Shown: piece by piece, positions 9,064-17,672 of the stretch
Position numbering within the stretch: position 1 is the stretch's first letter
Layout: every line of letters starts with the position of its first letter
From: Microbacterium halotolerans
Lineage (GTDB): Bacteria > Actinomycetota > Actinomycetes > Actinomycetales > Microbacteriaceae
Assembly: GCF_003569805.1 (NCBI RefSeq)
Contig: NZ_KZ984053.1
Coordinates: 179,243 to 243,242 of the forward strand
Length of the DNA: 64,000 bases
Reading direction: 5' to 3'
Made by a program: the position numbers and the translations under genes
The notes under the pieces: model-generated
Databases searched by the model: none
Seen by the model: the letters and a program-made list of their open reading frames with translations, nothing else
Told to the model about the DNA's origin: nothing

Positions 9064-10539
9064 CTACTTCGCGATCCAGCGCAGCGGGATGTCGACGATC
9101 ACCTCGGTGCCGCCGCTCTCCGGCGACGTCCAGTCGATCGTCCCGCCGAGCTCGCCCTGAATCAGGGTGCGCACGATCTGGGTGCCGAGCCCGCGACCCA
9201 CCTTGCCGCCCTGCAGCCCGATCCCGTTGTCGCGGATGCGCACCGAGAGCCGTTCGTCAGAGCGCTCCGTGACGATCTCGACTTCGCCGTCCGAGTCCTT
9301 CAGCCCGTGCTCGACGGCGTTCGTGACGACTTCGGTCAGCGCGAGCGCGAGCGGCGTCGCGTACTTGCTCGGCAGCACACCGAACCTGCCGCTCAGTCGC
9401 GTGCGCGCAAGCGTGTTCGGTGCGGCCGCCACCTCGGCGACCAGCCGCAGGACGCGCTCGAACACGACGTCGAAATCGACGTTCTGCGTCAGCCCCTCTG
9501 AGAGTGTGTCGTGCACGACGGCGATCGACGCGACTCGACGCATCGCCTGACCGAGCGCGTCTGCGGCCTCCTCGCTCGGCGTGCGGCGGGCCTGGATCCG
9601 CAGCAGCGACGCAACCGTCTGCAGGTTGTTCTTGACGCGGTGGTGGATCTCCCGGATCGTCGCGTCCTTGGTGAGGATCTCCTGCTCCTGGTTGCGCAGC
9701 TCCGTCACATCGCGGCACAGCACGATCGCGCCGCTGCGTTCGCCGTGGTCCGTGAGCGGGATCGTCCGCAGCGCCACGGTCACCCCGCGCGCGTTCACGT
9801 CGGTGCGCCACGCGGCGCGACCCGACGCGACAACTGGCAGCGACTCGTCGACCTCCGCCGATGCCTCGACCAGCGACGCCGTCACATCCGGGAGCGACTC
9901 TCCCTCGAGCTCCTCGGCGAAGCCGAGTCTGTTGAACGCAGAGAGCGCGTTGGGGCTGGCGAAGGTGATCGTGCCGTCGACCTCGAGCCGCACCAGGCCG
10001 TCGGAGGCGCGAGGCGCGCCGCGGCGCGCACCGGTCGGAGCGTCTTTGTCGGGGAACTCGGCGGTCGCGATCATTCGGAAGATGGAGTCCGCGCACTCGT
10101 TGAACGTGATCTGCTGACGCGACGGCGCGCGCACCTCACCGAGGTTCGTGTGTCGGGTCAGCACGCCGATCACCCTGGGGGCCTCGCCGTCGGTGCGCAC
10201 GATCGGCACCGCCCTCACCCGTGTCGGCGTCTCCTCGAACCACTCGGGCGACGAGGTGTCCACGATCTCGCGCCTCGTCACGGCGTCGCGCACCTGCTTC
10301 TGCCATTGCGGGCGCACCTTCTCGCCCACGATGTCGCGGTAGAACAGCGTGGCAGCACCGCTGGGCCTTGCATGCGCGACCGCGAGGTGCGATTCGTCGG
10401 CCGTCGGCGCCCACAGCACGATATCGGCGGATGCCAGGTCGGCGAGGAGCTGGCCGTCCGCGGCGACGCGGTGCAGCCACTCGATATCCGTTTCGCTCTG
10501 GACCCCCTGGGCCGAGACGAGATCGCTGAGAGTCGACAC
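9064..10539 (-). CDS. pdtaS: PdtaS-type sensor histidine kinase
   Basis: About 491 residues: an N-terminal GAF-like sensor (about 1-150), a PAS domain (about 170-280) and a HisKA_2/HATPase kinase. The phospho-acceptor is in REIHHRVKNNLQT, the N box is ALTEVVTNAVEHGL and the G boxes are IRDNGIGLQ and GRGLGTQI. PdtaS phosphorylates the antiterminator response regulator PdtaR, which is not in this window. GTG at 10539 is chosen over GTG at 10545 because TAGACT lies exactly six bases before it and because the resulting N-terminus MSTLSDL matches the MSTLGDL start of mycobacterial PdtaS. It is soluble, with no membrane segment. Confidence 0.88.
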   Translation of the reverse strand: MSTLSDLVSAQGVQSETDIEWLHRVAADGQLLADLASADIVLWAPTADESHLAVAHARPSGAATLFYRDIVGEKVRPQWQKQVRDAVTRREIVDTSSPEWFEETPTRVRAVPIVRTDGEAPRVIGVLTRHTNLGEVRAPSRQQITFNECADSIFRMIATAEFPDKDAPTGARRGAPRASDGLVRLEVDGTITFASPNALSAFNRLGFAEELEGESLPDVTASLVEASAEVDESLPVVASGRAAWRTDVNARGVTVALRTIPLTDHGERSGAIVLCRDVTELRNQEQEILTKDATIREIHHRVKNNLQTVASLLRIQARRTPSEEAADALGQAMRRVASIAVVHDTLSEGLTQNVDFDVVFERVLRLVAEVAAAPNTLARTRLSGRFGVLPSKYATPLALALTEVVTNAVEHGLKDSDGEVEIVTERSDERLSVRIRDNGIGLQGGKVGRGLGTQIVRTLIQGELGGTIDWTSPESGGTEVIVDIPLRWIAK

Positions 10540-10545
10540 CCTCAC

Positions 10546-10551
10546 AGTCTA
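10546..10551 (-). promoter_or_regulatory. -10 hexamer of pdtaS
   Basis: TAGACT on the minus strand, six bases before GTG 10539. It decides the start codon between two adjacent GTGs. Confidence 0.5.
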
Positions 10552-10592
10552 TGCAGGGTCCCGCTCCGGGGTGAACGGAGCGTGACCGAGCC

Positions 10593-11834
10593 TCAGGCCG
10601 CATTGCGGCGCAGCTCGCGCCTCGATATCGGCGCCGCAACGACCGCCGTCGGTCGTCCCACACGCTTGGCGAGGCGGCCCATCGCCTGCGCGAGGGACGA
10701 GCGAGCCGCCACCTCCCCCGCGGGGCGCGCAGCGAGCAGTGCGGCGTCGATCGCCCGGATGTCGAAGGGGACGAACGAGACGTCGTCGAGGCCCGCATAG
10801 CGCGAGAGCGTACGTCGCACCTGCCCGCGAGCATCGATGCCCAGCGCACCGCCGCGGAGTCGGTTCACGACGATGTGCAGGGGCGTGCTGCCGATGTGCG
10901 CCCTCAGCTCGGCGTGGGCGCGCAGGAAGCGCGCGATGCTCACCGGGTCGGCCGAGGTGACGGCGACGACCGCGTCTGCGGATTCGAGCACCGACAGCGC
11001 AGCCGCATTGCGGCGCGGCCCCGCGATATCGCTGACGATCTCCTCGTCGCGCTCGATCGACGCGCTCGTGTCGACCACGACGTGGTCGGTCCAGGACCGG
11101 CACGCGGTGAGAACGGCGCGCACCCGGTCTGCCGAGAGCTCCGGCCAGCGCGACGGTCGGTTCAGCCCTGTCAGCACATCGACGGCTGACGACTCGAGCG
11201 GAGCGCTGATGCGCGTCAGCTCCGCCGCGTCGAGAGAGCCGACACTCGCCTTGCGTGCCGCAGCCGCGATGCCGGGACTGTCCTCGGCCAGCCCGAGCGC
11301 AGCGGCGAGCGACGGCGCGTGCGTGTCGGCGTCGACCAGTGCGGCACGCCCGCCGCGCTGCGCCAGCGCGACGGCGAGTTCCGTGGCGATCGTCGACCGA
11401 CCGGGCGCCCCGTGCGTGCCCCACACCGCGAGCACCTGCCCGTCCGTGGTGTCGATTCGCGCCGTCGCGCCCTCGCGCACGGCGTCTGCGACGCGCCATC
11501 CCTCGACGTCGACGGCCAACGGCTCGCGCAGCCCGAATGACCGCGCCCAGCGCTTCTCCCCTGCACGCTGGGCGATCGGCACGATTCTGGTTCCGTGCCT
11601 GTCGCAGGCCGAGACGAGCTCCGGCGTGAGTGCGTCGCGGGATGCCGTCACGACGACGGCATCGATGTCGGCGAGCACCTCGCGCAGCCGCGATCCGGCA
11701 TCACGAAGCTGCGGAGCGAGCAGCTGCGGAGCGATCTGCGCCGCGACGTCCGCGCCGTCGACGACCAGCTCGGCGGCAAGACGTTCCCCGTGCGGCTCCG
11801 CGACGGCGACGACGAGTGAGAGCGGCCCGCTCAT
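10593..11834 (-). CDS. CpaE/MinD-like P-loop ATPase with arginine Walker A
   Basis: A 413-residue protein whose C-terminal two thirds (from about residue 125) is a SIMIBI-class ATPase resembling CpaE/MinD. The deviant Walker A is GTHGAPGRSTIATELA, with Arg where the catalytic Lys normally stands. The switch region follows (ALVDADTHAPSLAAALGL), then HVVVDTSASIERDEE and late VVNRL. The N-terminal 120 residues resemble a degenerate receiver-like fold without a clear phospho-Asp. CpaE-like proteins position pili or secretion machines, but no tad/flp genes are here. Its ATG overlaps the stop of the SAF gene (ATGA), so the two are translationally coupled. Confidence 0.7.
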   Translation of the reverse strand: MSGPLSLVVAVAEPHGERLAAELVVDGADVAAQIAPQLLAPQLRDAGSRLREVLADIDAVVVTASRDALTPELVSACDRHGTRIVPIAQRAGEKRWARSFGLREPLAVDVEGWRVADAVREGATARIDTTDGQVLAVWGTHGAPGRSTIATELAVALAQRGGRAALVDADTHAPSLAAALGLAEDSPGIAAAARKASVGSLDAAELTRISAPLESSAVDVLTGLNRPSRWPELSADRVRAVLTACRSWTDHVVVDTSASIERDEEIVSDIAGPRRNAAALSVLESADAVVAVTSADPVSIARFLRAHAELRAHIGSTPLHIVVNRLRGGALGIDARGQVRRTLSRYAGLDDVSFVPFDIRAIDAALLAARPAGEVAARSSLAQAMGRLAKRVGRPTAVVAAPISRRELRRNAA

Positions 11835-12430
11835 CCGGCGCTCCCCACCGGAACGACCGAGAGCGCGTCCCCCGACGAGATCGCCTCGAGAACGTCAGCG
11901 ACCACGGCTCGATGCAGGACCAGCTCCACACTCGTACGAGACGAGGCGGACATCACGGCGTCGTCGCGCACGACCTCGCCGACCACGGCGTCCGGCACGA
12001 GGATGCGCGGGGCGTCGAAGCCGCTCTCCATCGCCGGCGCGGCCCACAGTTCGACGAGAGCGCCGGGTTCCACTCGGCTCGGAACCTCGGCCGCGCTGTC
12101 GACCACGACCGTCGTGGTGTCCGTCGCATCGCCGACGGCCGCGGCGGGGAGGAGCTCGCCCGCACCGATCGTGCGCTGCGCGATGAGCCCGTCGAGTCGC
12201 TCCTCTGCGGTGACATAGCGTCCGTCGGCTGTGCCGAGATTGGCTTCGACGACGGTCACGTCGCCGGAATCGAGCGGCTGCCCCGACACGATCGTGTCGG
12301 CGGCGACGAACACGGGGACGGTCTGCCGCGCACCCGTGACCACCGCCCATACGCCGACGACCGACACCACGATGAGCCCGACGCCGATGAAGAACCGTGC
12401 GTCCGCCCAGAAAGCCCTTCGCTTCGCCAT
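11831..12430 (-). CDS. SAF-domain membrane protein (CpaB-like)
   Basis: About 199 residues with one N-terminal membrane helix (FFIGVGLIVVSVVGVWAVV) followed by an extracytoplasmic SAF domain (TVPVFVAADTIVSGQPLDSGDVTVVEANLG...), as in the Flp-pilus assembly protein CpaB or flagellar FlgA. ATG at 12430 places the helix at residue 12; a TTG at 12499 would add 23 basic residues and cannot be excluded. It is coupled to the CpaE-like ATPase downstream (ATGA overlap) and divergent from the HTH gene. The three genes recur together in related genomes as far as I recall, but their joint role is unknown. Confidence 0.65.
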   Translation of the reverse strand: MAKRRAFWADARFFIGVGLIVVSVVGVWAVVTGARQTVPVFVAADTIVSGQPLDSGDVTVVEANLGTADGRYVTAEERLDGLIAQRTIGAGELLPAAAVGDATDTTTVVVDSAAEVPSRVEPGALVELWAAPAMESGFDAPRILVPDAVVGEVVRDDAVMSASSRTSVELVLHRAVVADVLEAISSGDALSVVPVGSAG

Positions 12431-12516
12431 GACGGTCAGCGTGGCAGATTCCGAGCGACGGCGTCGGGAGTTATCCACATGCACGTCATCCGTGGCCAAC
12501 TCATAGGGTTCGGATC

Positions 12517-12522
12517 GATAAT
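12517..12522 (+). promoter_or_regulatory. -10 hexamer of the BldC-like gene
   Basis: GATAAT, six bases before the ATG at 12529, suggests a leaderless transcript. The -35 region is not recognisable. Confidence 0.45.
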
Positions 12523-12528
12523 GGAGCC

Positions 12529-12786
12529 ATGACGGGTTCCCGACTGTTCACACCGGCGCAGGTGGCAGAGGTCCTCGCCATCGACGTCGATTCCGTCATG
12601 GCACTCGCCCGAGAAGGGCGCGTGCATGCCGTGCGCGTCGGCTCTCCCGCTTCGTGGCGCATCGACGCGGAAAGCGTGAACGCCTATCTGGGTGAGCAGG
12701 CTGAGGATGCCCGCCGCCGCGCACTCTGGCACGAGTCGCAGAACGCGAGCATGCCCGAGGTCTGGGGCACCCCGGGCACACTCTGA
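12529..12786 (+). CDS. BldC-like helix-turn-helix (excisionase fold) protein
   Basis: An 85-residue protein made almost entirely of a MerR/excisionase-type winged HTH: LFTPAQVAEVLAIDVDSVMALAREGRVHAVRVGSPASWRIDAESVNAYL. The first helix pair reads the operator and the wing is GSPASWRI. It resembles BldC and other small actinobacterial HTH proteins that bind direct repeats cooperatively. It is not part of any prophage here, so the excisionase label refers to fold only. A -10-like GATAAT six bases before the ATG fixes the start. It is divergent from the SAF/ATPase pair, which it may regulate (inference). Confidence 0.75.
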   Translation: MTGSRLFTPAQVAEVLAIDVDSVMALAREGRVHAVRVGSPASWRIDAESVNAYLGEQAEDARRRALWHESQNASMPEVWGTPGTL

Positions 12787-12793
12787 CGCCTCC

Positions 12794-13402
12794 CTACGCG
12801 CGCCCGGCGAGCGCCGTGCCCTCGCCGACGTCGACCCGCACCCAGGCGACCGCGTGCAGCGGGATGATCCGGTACCCTCTCACCTCGGCCTCGCGCCGCG
12901 GCGTGCCGTGGTCGTGCAGTGCGACATCGGCATGGTCCGCCGCGACCCTGTCGAAGGTGCCGGACAGATTTCGCCCGGATGTGGTGCCCATGGTCACCGC
13001 GACGCGGCGGCGCGCGAGGTCGCGCAGCGCGAAGCCGAATGTGACGCGCTCGGCGAGCCTGTCCGGTTGTGCCGACCCTTCTCGCGCTGACGCGACGACG
13101 GAGACGCCCGACAGCGAGAGGCTCGTGATCGCGGCGAGCGGTGCGAGCAGAATCGACCCGTCGCCCAGTCGGGCGGCCGCCCAGTCCGCTCCCACGGCAT
13201 CGAGCCGCGCCTCGTGCACTGCCTCGTCCGACAGTTCGAGCCGCACCGATGCACCATCGGCTGCGAGGGCGGCGATCCGATCGCGCAGGCCGAGCCTGGC
13301 GATCCTGAGGCGCTCCGTTTCGGAATCGAGCGCGGCTCGCTCCGCCTCCCACTCAGCGGAGAGCTGATCCTCGAGATCCTGGAAGAAGTTGTCCCAGCGC
13401 AC
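12794..13402 (-). CDS. Conserved actinobacterial protein of unknown function
   Basis: A 202-residue protein with no recognised domain. The N-terminal 70 residues are predicted helical and charged (DNFFQDLEDQLSAEWEAERAALDSETERLRIARLGLRDRIAALAA). The rest looks like a beta-rich barrel (VSVVASAREGSAQPDRLAERVTFGFALRDLARRRVAVTMGTTSGRNLSGTFDRVAADHADVALHDH) reminiscent of an Sm- or OB-like fold, but this is a guess. GTG at 13402 is chosen because TAGCGT stands seven bases before it; the open frame continues another 237 codons but those look like noise. It is convergent with the HTH gene. Confidence 0.6.
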   Translation of the reverse strand: MRWDNFFQDLEDQLSAEWEAERAALDSETERLRIARLGLRDRIAALAADGASVRLELSDEAVHEARLDAVGADWAAARLGDGSILLAPLAAITSLSLSGVSVVASAREGSAQPDRLAERVTFGFALRDLARRRVAVTMGTTSGRNLSGTFDRVAADHADVALHDHGTPRREAEVRGYRIIPLHAVAWVRVDVGEGTALAGRA

Positions 13403-13591
13403 GCGGACGACGCTATCCGGTTCGGCTCCGTCGTGCGGAATCTGTCCACAGTCATCGTCAGGATGCGTTTCCCACAGGCATACTTGCCTGGTGCGCTGAG
13501 GGCTGCCTCGTGCTGGGATTCTGAGACATGAGGGTCTCGGGCCGCCGACGACCCGGTTCTCCCACGTGGCAGCGAGGAGGCTGTTCAACCG

Positions 13592-14023
13592 ATGTCCGTT
13601 CCTGTACCCGCCGCACGCCCTCGCGTGCGGCGTGCGCGAGAGGTTCACGAGCTGTTCGACCGGCAGCGCGCGTCGAGCCGCACGCTGCCCGACCCTGCTC
13701 CCCTGCTCGACCGCCTCGCCCGAGGTGCGATCGAGGTGATCGCCGGCGTTCGAGAACCGGAGCAGATGGCGCGCTGGCTCGCGGAGAAGCCGTTCCTCAG
13801 CCTCATCGCCAGGGCCAATCTCGCCCACCGCGCGAGGAGCGCGCGGAACCAGACAGCCAGACACCCGACGTACGTCGTGAAGTCGGTGCGCGTCTCGTCT
13901 CCGGAGGACGGAGTCGCCGAGGGCGTCGTCGTCGTGCAGATGCCGTCGCGCAGCCGCGCCGTCGCAATCCGGCTCGAGGGGATCGACCGCCGCTGGCGAG
14001 CAACAGCCCTCGCCATACTCTGA
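13592..14023 (+). CDS. Rv3235-family protein
   Basis: A 143-residue protein of the Rv3235 (DUF6459) family, found near secA in many actinobacteria; its function is unknown. The N-terminus is short and Pro/Arg-rich (residues 1-20). The conserved part is a helix pair followed by beta strands (LARGAIEVIAGVREPEQMARWLAEKPFLSLIARANLAHR ... VRVSSPEDGVAEGVVVVQMPSRSRAVAIRLEGIDRRWRATAL). Length is usual. GAGGAGG lies about a dozen bases before the ATG. The position next to a WhiB/PdtaS cluster agrees with the mycobacterial gene order. Confidence 0.75.
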   Translation: MSVPVPAARPRVRRAREVHELFDRQRASSRTLPDPAPLLDRLARGAIEVIAGVREPEQMARWLAEKPFLSLIARANLAHRARSARNQTARHPTYVVKSVRVSSPEDGVAEGVVVVQMPSRSRAVAIRLEGIDRRWRATALAIL

Positions 14024-14121
14024 ATGCGCATCAGCCACGCGCATCGCGGCGTCCGTGCCGCTCAGCGTGCCAGCGCACGCAGCCACGGCCCGTCCGTGCG
14101 CTGCACGCACCATCCATGCAC

Positions 14122-15150
14122 TCAGCCGAAGAGGGTCGCTGCGCCTTCGTAGCGCTCCATGGGAACGGTGTTGAGCTCACCGAGCGCATCGGAGAAGGGC
14201 ACGCGCACGATCGCCGTGCCCTGCATCGCGACCATCTGGCCCCACTCGCCGTCGACGATCGCATCGACGGCGTGCAGACCGAGGCGAGTGGCGAGCACGC
14301 GGTCGAAGCCGGACGGCGCGCCGCCGCGCTGGATGTGCCCCAGCACCGTCGAGCGCGTCTCTATGCCTGTCACCCGTTCGATCTCCGGCGCAAGCACCTC
14401 GCTGATGCCGCCGAGGCGCGGGCGGTTGAACGCGTCGAGCCCCTTGTCGCTGTACGCCTCGTCCTGGCCGATGAGCTTGAAGCCCTCCGCCACGACGACG
14501 AGCGGGGCGCGGCCGCGCTCCGCTGCCGAGTTGACCTTGTCGCAGATGTCCTCGAGCGAGAGCGGAACCTCGGGGATGCAGATGATGTGCGCGCCGGCCG
14601 CCATGCCGGAGTGCAGGGCGATCCACCCCACGTGTCGCCCCATGACCTCCGCCACCATGCAGCGCTGGTGCGAGTCACCCGTCGTACGCAGGCGATCCAT
14701 CGCCTCCGTGGCGATGTTCACCGCGGTGTCGAAGCCGAACGAGTAGTCGGTCGCACGCAGGTCGTTGTCGATGGTCTTGGGAACTCCGAGCACGTTGATG
14801 CCGTCGTTCGCGAGGCGCTGCGCGGCGGCGAGCGTCCCCTCACCGCCGATCGCGATGACGCCGTCGATGTGGTGTCCGTACAGCGTCTTGGCGATGTTCT
14901 CCGGGCCGCCGCGCTCGCCGTCGTACGGGTTGGTGCGGCTCGTGCCGAGGATCGTGCCTCCGACCTTCGACAGACCCTTCACCTGATGACGCGTCAGCGG
15001 GAAGAAGTCGCCCTCGACGAGCCCCTTCCAGCCGTCGCGGATGCCGACGAACTCGATGCCGTGGTGCTCTGTGCCGTTGAGCACGGCCCCGCGGATCACC
15101 GCGTTCAAACCAGGACAGTCGCCGCCAGAGGTGAGGATACCGATCTTCAT
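14122..15150 (-). CDS. pfkA: 6-phosphofructokinase
   Basis: A 342-residue group III phosphofructokinase that phosphorylates fructose 6-phosphate in glycolysis. Motifs: GILTSGGDCPGLNAVIR at the N-terminus, AIGGEGTLAAA (phosphoryl-donor site), PKTIDNDL (catalytic Asp), MGRHVGWIA and HIQRGGAPSGFDR. The donor site reads GGEGT with Gly, not the Asp of pyrophosphate enzymes, together with the Lys of PKTIDND. That pair is described for ATP-dependent PFKs of Streptomyces, so ATP is the likely donor (inference). Start: ATG at 15150 is six bases after TAACCT and has no ribosome binding site, so it is probably leaderless. Confidence 0.92.
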   Translation of the reverse strand: MKIGILTSGGDCPGLNAVIRGAVLNGTEHHGIEFVGIRDGWKGLVEGDFFPLTRHQVKGLSKVGGTILGTSRTNPYDGERGGPENIAKTLYGHHIDGVIAIGGEGTLAAAQRLANDGINVLGVPKTIDNDLRATDYSFGFDTAVNIATEAMDRLRTTGDSHQRCMVAEVMGRHVGWIALHSGMAAGAHIICIPEVPLSLEDICDKVNSAAERGRAPLVVVAEGFKLIGQDEAYSDKGLDAFNRPRLGGISEVLAPEIERVTGIETRSTVLGHIQRGGAPSGFDRVLATRLGLHAVDAIVDGEWGQMVAMQGTAIVRVPFSDALGELNTVPMERYEGAATLFG

Positions 15151-15156
15151 ACGTCA

Positions 15157-15162
15157 AGGTTA
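15157..15162 (-). promoter_or_regulatory. -10 hexamer of pfkA
   Basis: TAACCT on the minus strand with six bases to the ATG at 15150; no -35 consensus is seen. Confidence 0.45.
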
Positions 15163-15279
15163 GCGGGCGCCGCGTGCTCCGGATGACTTCGACGGCGACA
15201 CGCACCGGACATCCGGATGAACGCTCAGCGACTCCCGATCGGCATCGCGGGCCGATACAGCCGCTGTTCGACGGCGCGC

Positions 15280-17433
15280 TCAGGCCCCGGGGTGCAGCTC
15301 CGCCCGCAGCACGTGCATCAGCGCAGCGAGCTGCACGGATTCGACAGCGCCCTCTTCGGTCTGCTCGCCGTCGAGGGCCCGCGCGGCGAGTCCCTCCTTC
15401 TGGTCGATCAGCTCGGCGATCTTCGTGTCGAGGGTGTGCGCCGCGATGATCCGCCACGCGGTCACAGGGTCGTCCTGGCCGATGCGGTGCACGCGGTCGA
15501 TCGCCTGCGTCTGCTCCGCCGCCGTCCAGCTCAGCTCGGCGAGCACGACGTTCGACGCCGCCTGGAGGTTCACGCCGACCCCGGCCGCCGTCAGCGAGCA
15601 CACGATGATTCCGACATCCGGATCGTTCGTGAACGCATCGATCGCCGCCTGCCGCGCCACAGCGGTCTGATCGCCGCGGATGGAGACCGCCCTGATCTCG
15701 TTGGCGCGGAAGTGCGCCTCCGCCTGGTCCATCACGTCGATGTGCTTGGCGAAGTAGACCACCTTGCCGACGGAGCGCTGCAGCTGGGCCGCGTAGTCGG
15801 CTGCGAGCCCCGCCTTGGCCTGACCGATCCTGCGCACCATCGAGAAGACGTTGTCGCCTTCCGCCCCGGCTGCCTTCGACTCGTCGAGTTCGCCCTGCGC
15901 GACGAGGCGCACGATGTCCTCGTCGATCTCGCCCGGGGCCAGCCCGCGGTCACCACGAGCATCGAGAATGCGTCGGTAGCGAGCGGCCAGGCGAGCGGCC
16001 AGCTTGCGCTCGGCATCGCGGATGCCCCGGCCGAACTCGTCGTCGAGCTGCACCGGCATGTCTGCGACGAGCTTGTCAGGCAGATCCTTCGCGACGTCCT
16101 TCTTCCTGCGCCGTACGATGCCCATGTCGATGACGGCGCTGCGCGCCTCAGGGTAGAAGGCTTTGTCCGCCGGCGTGAGGCCGGTCGAGTCGAGCTTCGA
16201 CATCAGCTCCGGCCCCGGCTTCTCCCCGTTCGCCCATCCGAGGAAGCGCCAGATCGCATCGAAGTCCTCGACGTCGTTGATCAGCGGAGTTCCGGTGAGC
16301 GCCATCAGCAGCGGGTTGCCGCCCGGCGTCGTCTCGCGCACGCGCTCGGCGAGCGCCAGCACGTTCTGCGAGCGCTGCGACGACAGGTTCTTGATGAAGT
16401 GCGCCTCGTCGACCACCATGCCGCGCAGCCCGATCGTCGCGAGCCAGCCGAGATGGCGGTCGAGGATCTCGTAGTTGACGATGAAGATGTCGGCGAATGC
16501 ATCGACGTCCTGCCCGTCGCCGTTGATGACGGTGGCACGGCGCTGCGGGGTCCATCGCTCGACCTCGCGTGCCCAGTTCATCTTCACGACGTTGGGCACC
16601 ACGACGACGAGCGGGAAGGCGTTCGCGACGGAGGCGGCGAGCACCGACTGCGCCGTCTTGCCCAGACCCGGCTCATCTGCGAGCAGGAACGTGCGGTGGC
16701 CGGCTCGGACGGATTCGAGGAAGCGCGACTGGTGCACCATCACGTCGAACCCCTTGGGCGAGACGCGGTCGATCTCCGGAACGGGCGGCAGCGGCATCAC
16801 AGCGGATCCTCCGCCGGAGCCGAGCTCGAAGGCCTTGTACAGCGGCCCCATCAGCTCCCAGTCATCGAGGCGGCTGCGGCGCGGCGGCTGCGGTCGGCGC
16901 GCAACGTCCGGCTCGAGGAACGGGTTCGCTTCTCGTCGGTACTCGATCTGCTCCGGAACGACGGCGCGCTCCGCCGCCGCTCTCGGAACGACGGGCTCGA
17001 CCGCCGCAGGCTTCGCATCGGCGATGATCAGCTCTTCCGGCGCGAGCTCGGCACCCGACTCGAGCAGCCAGTCGCGGCGCATGCGCTGCGCAACGGGGCT
17101 CGTCGCGTGATCGACCTCCAGCAGCTGGATCAACGAGGTATCGCGCGCCGCGGTCTTCGCAAGGATCGTGGCGACGCCGTCGAGCCGCTTGAGCAGTTCG
17201 GCGCGGGCCGAGTCGCTGATTGCGGCGGCGTCCTTCACACGGGCGCGTTCCTCGCGCACGAGGAACGCGATCACCTGGAACTTGACGCGGTTCGTCGGGC
17301 CGAGCCTGTTCTTCTGCGCCTTGGCCTCGACCTCCCGAACCTTGCGGGCGAGGATCGGGATGATCGGTGCCTCATCATCGCGGCGTGCGGACGAAGACTT
17401 CTTGCGCTTCCGCGCGGGTGCCGTGGTCGGCAT
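15280..17433 (-). CDS. SNF2-family DNA-dependent ATPase (SMARCAL1/HepA-like)
   Basis: A 717-residue superfamily 2 remodelling ATPase. The basic N-terminus and a linker (about 1-225) precede the DEXH core: motif I LADEPGLGKTAQSV (near residue 255), motif II VVDEAHFIKN and motif III ALTGTPLIND. The helicase-C lobe has motif V (SLTAAGVGVNLQAASNVVLAELSW) and motif VI (QAIDRVHRIGQ). Bacterial members act on DNA-bound proteins such as stalled polymerase or on branched DNA; the target here is unknown. CAGGAG just before the ATG at 17433 supports that start over the longer frame to 17586. No nuclease or methylase neighbours suggest a defence role. Confidence 0.85.
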   Translation of the reverse strand: MPTTAPARKRKKSSSARRDDEAPIIPILARKVREVEAKAQKNRLGPTNRVKFQVIAFLVREERARVKDAAAISDSARAELLKRLDGVATILAKTAARDTSLIQLLEVDHATSPVAQRMRRDWLLESGAELAPEELIIADAKPAAVEPVVPRAAAERAVVPEQIEYRREANPFLEPDVARRPQPPRRSRLDDWELMGPLYKAFELGSGGGSAVMPLPPVPEIDRVSPKGFDVMVHQSRFLESVRAGHRTFLLADEPGLGKTAQSVLAASVANAFPLVVVVPNVVKMNWAREVERWTPQRRATVINGDGQDVDAFADIFIVNYEILDRHLGWLATIGLRGMVVDEAHFIKNLSSQRSQNVLALAERVRETTPGGNPLLMALTGTPLINDVEDFDAIWRFLGWANGEKPGPELMSKLDSTGLTPADKAFYPEARSAVIDMGIVRRRKKDVAKDLPDKLVADMPVQLDDEFGRGIRDAERKLAARLAARYRRILDARGDRGLAPGEIDEDIVRLVAQGELDESKAAGAEGDNVFSMVRRIGQAKAGLAADYAAQLQRSVGKVVYFAKHIDVMDQAEAHFRANEIRAVSIRGDQTAVARQAAIDAFTNDPDVGIIVCSLTAAGVGVNLQAASNVVLAELSWTAAEQTQAIDRVHRIGQDDPVTAWRIIAAHTLDTKIAELIDQKEGLAARALDGEQTEEGAVESVQLAALMHVLRAELHPGA

Positions 17434-17672
17434 GCTCCTCCTGAGCGTCGATTCCGACGAGCGATTGCCCCTCCGGATGACCTGATGTGCGAGCCGGATG
17501 CGAGGCAGTGCGGTCCGGATGGATCCGGACTCGTCGCCACGCGGGCGTCGACGTCGCTCACGGGTCACACGAACGGACACACGCAAGCTCCGCGCATATT
17601 CTATCGCACACCCGCTGCTGCGAAGGGCACCACGCCAGATGAACCGCTCGCGGTGCCTCCCCCGCTGGCCGG
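17434..17672. other. Intergenic stretch between SNF2 gene and lipoprotein gene
   Basis: About 240 bases without a credible gene. They must hold the SNF2 promoter (not recognisable by eye) and the end of the lipoprotein transcript. A perfect eight-base palindromic stem GTCCGGAT-GG-ATCCGGAC lies at 17513-17530 and may be part of a terminator. Confidence 0.4.

Noticed and set aside
12471..12479. Perfect DnaA box TTATCCACA
   Set aside because: It is single, with no cluster of boxes, no AT-rich unwinding region and no dnaA/dnaN/gyrB genes nearby, so it is not evidence of an origin. It could be a titration site or chance.
12529..12786. Excisionase of an integrated element
   Set aside because: Only the fold is excisionase-like. 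No integrase, attachment-site repeat or phage gene is nearby, and the flanking genes are conserved chromosomal ones.
15280..17433. SNF2 helicase as part of a defence island
   Set aside because: Neighbours are pfkA and a lipoprotein; there is no restriction, methylase, nuclease or DISARM/DND-type partner.
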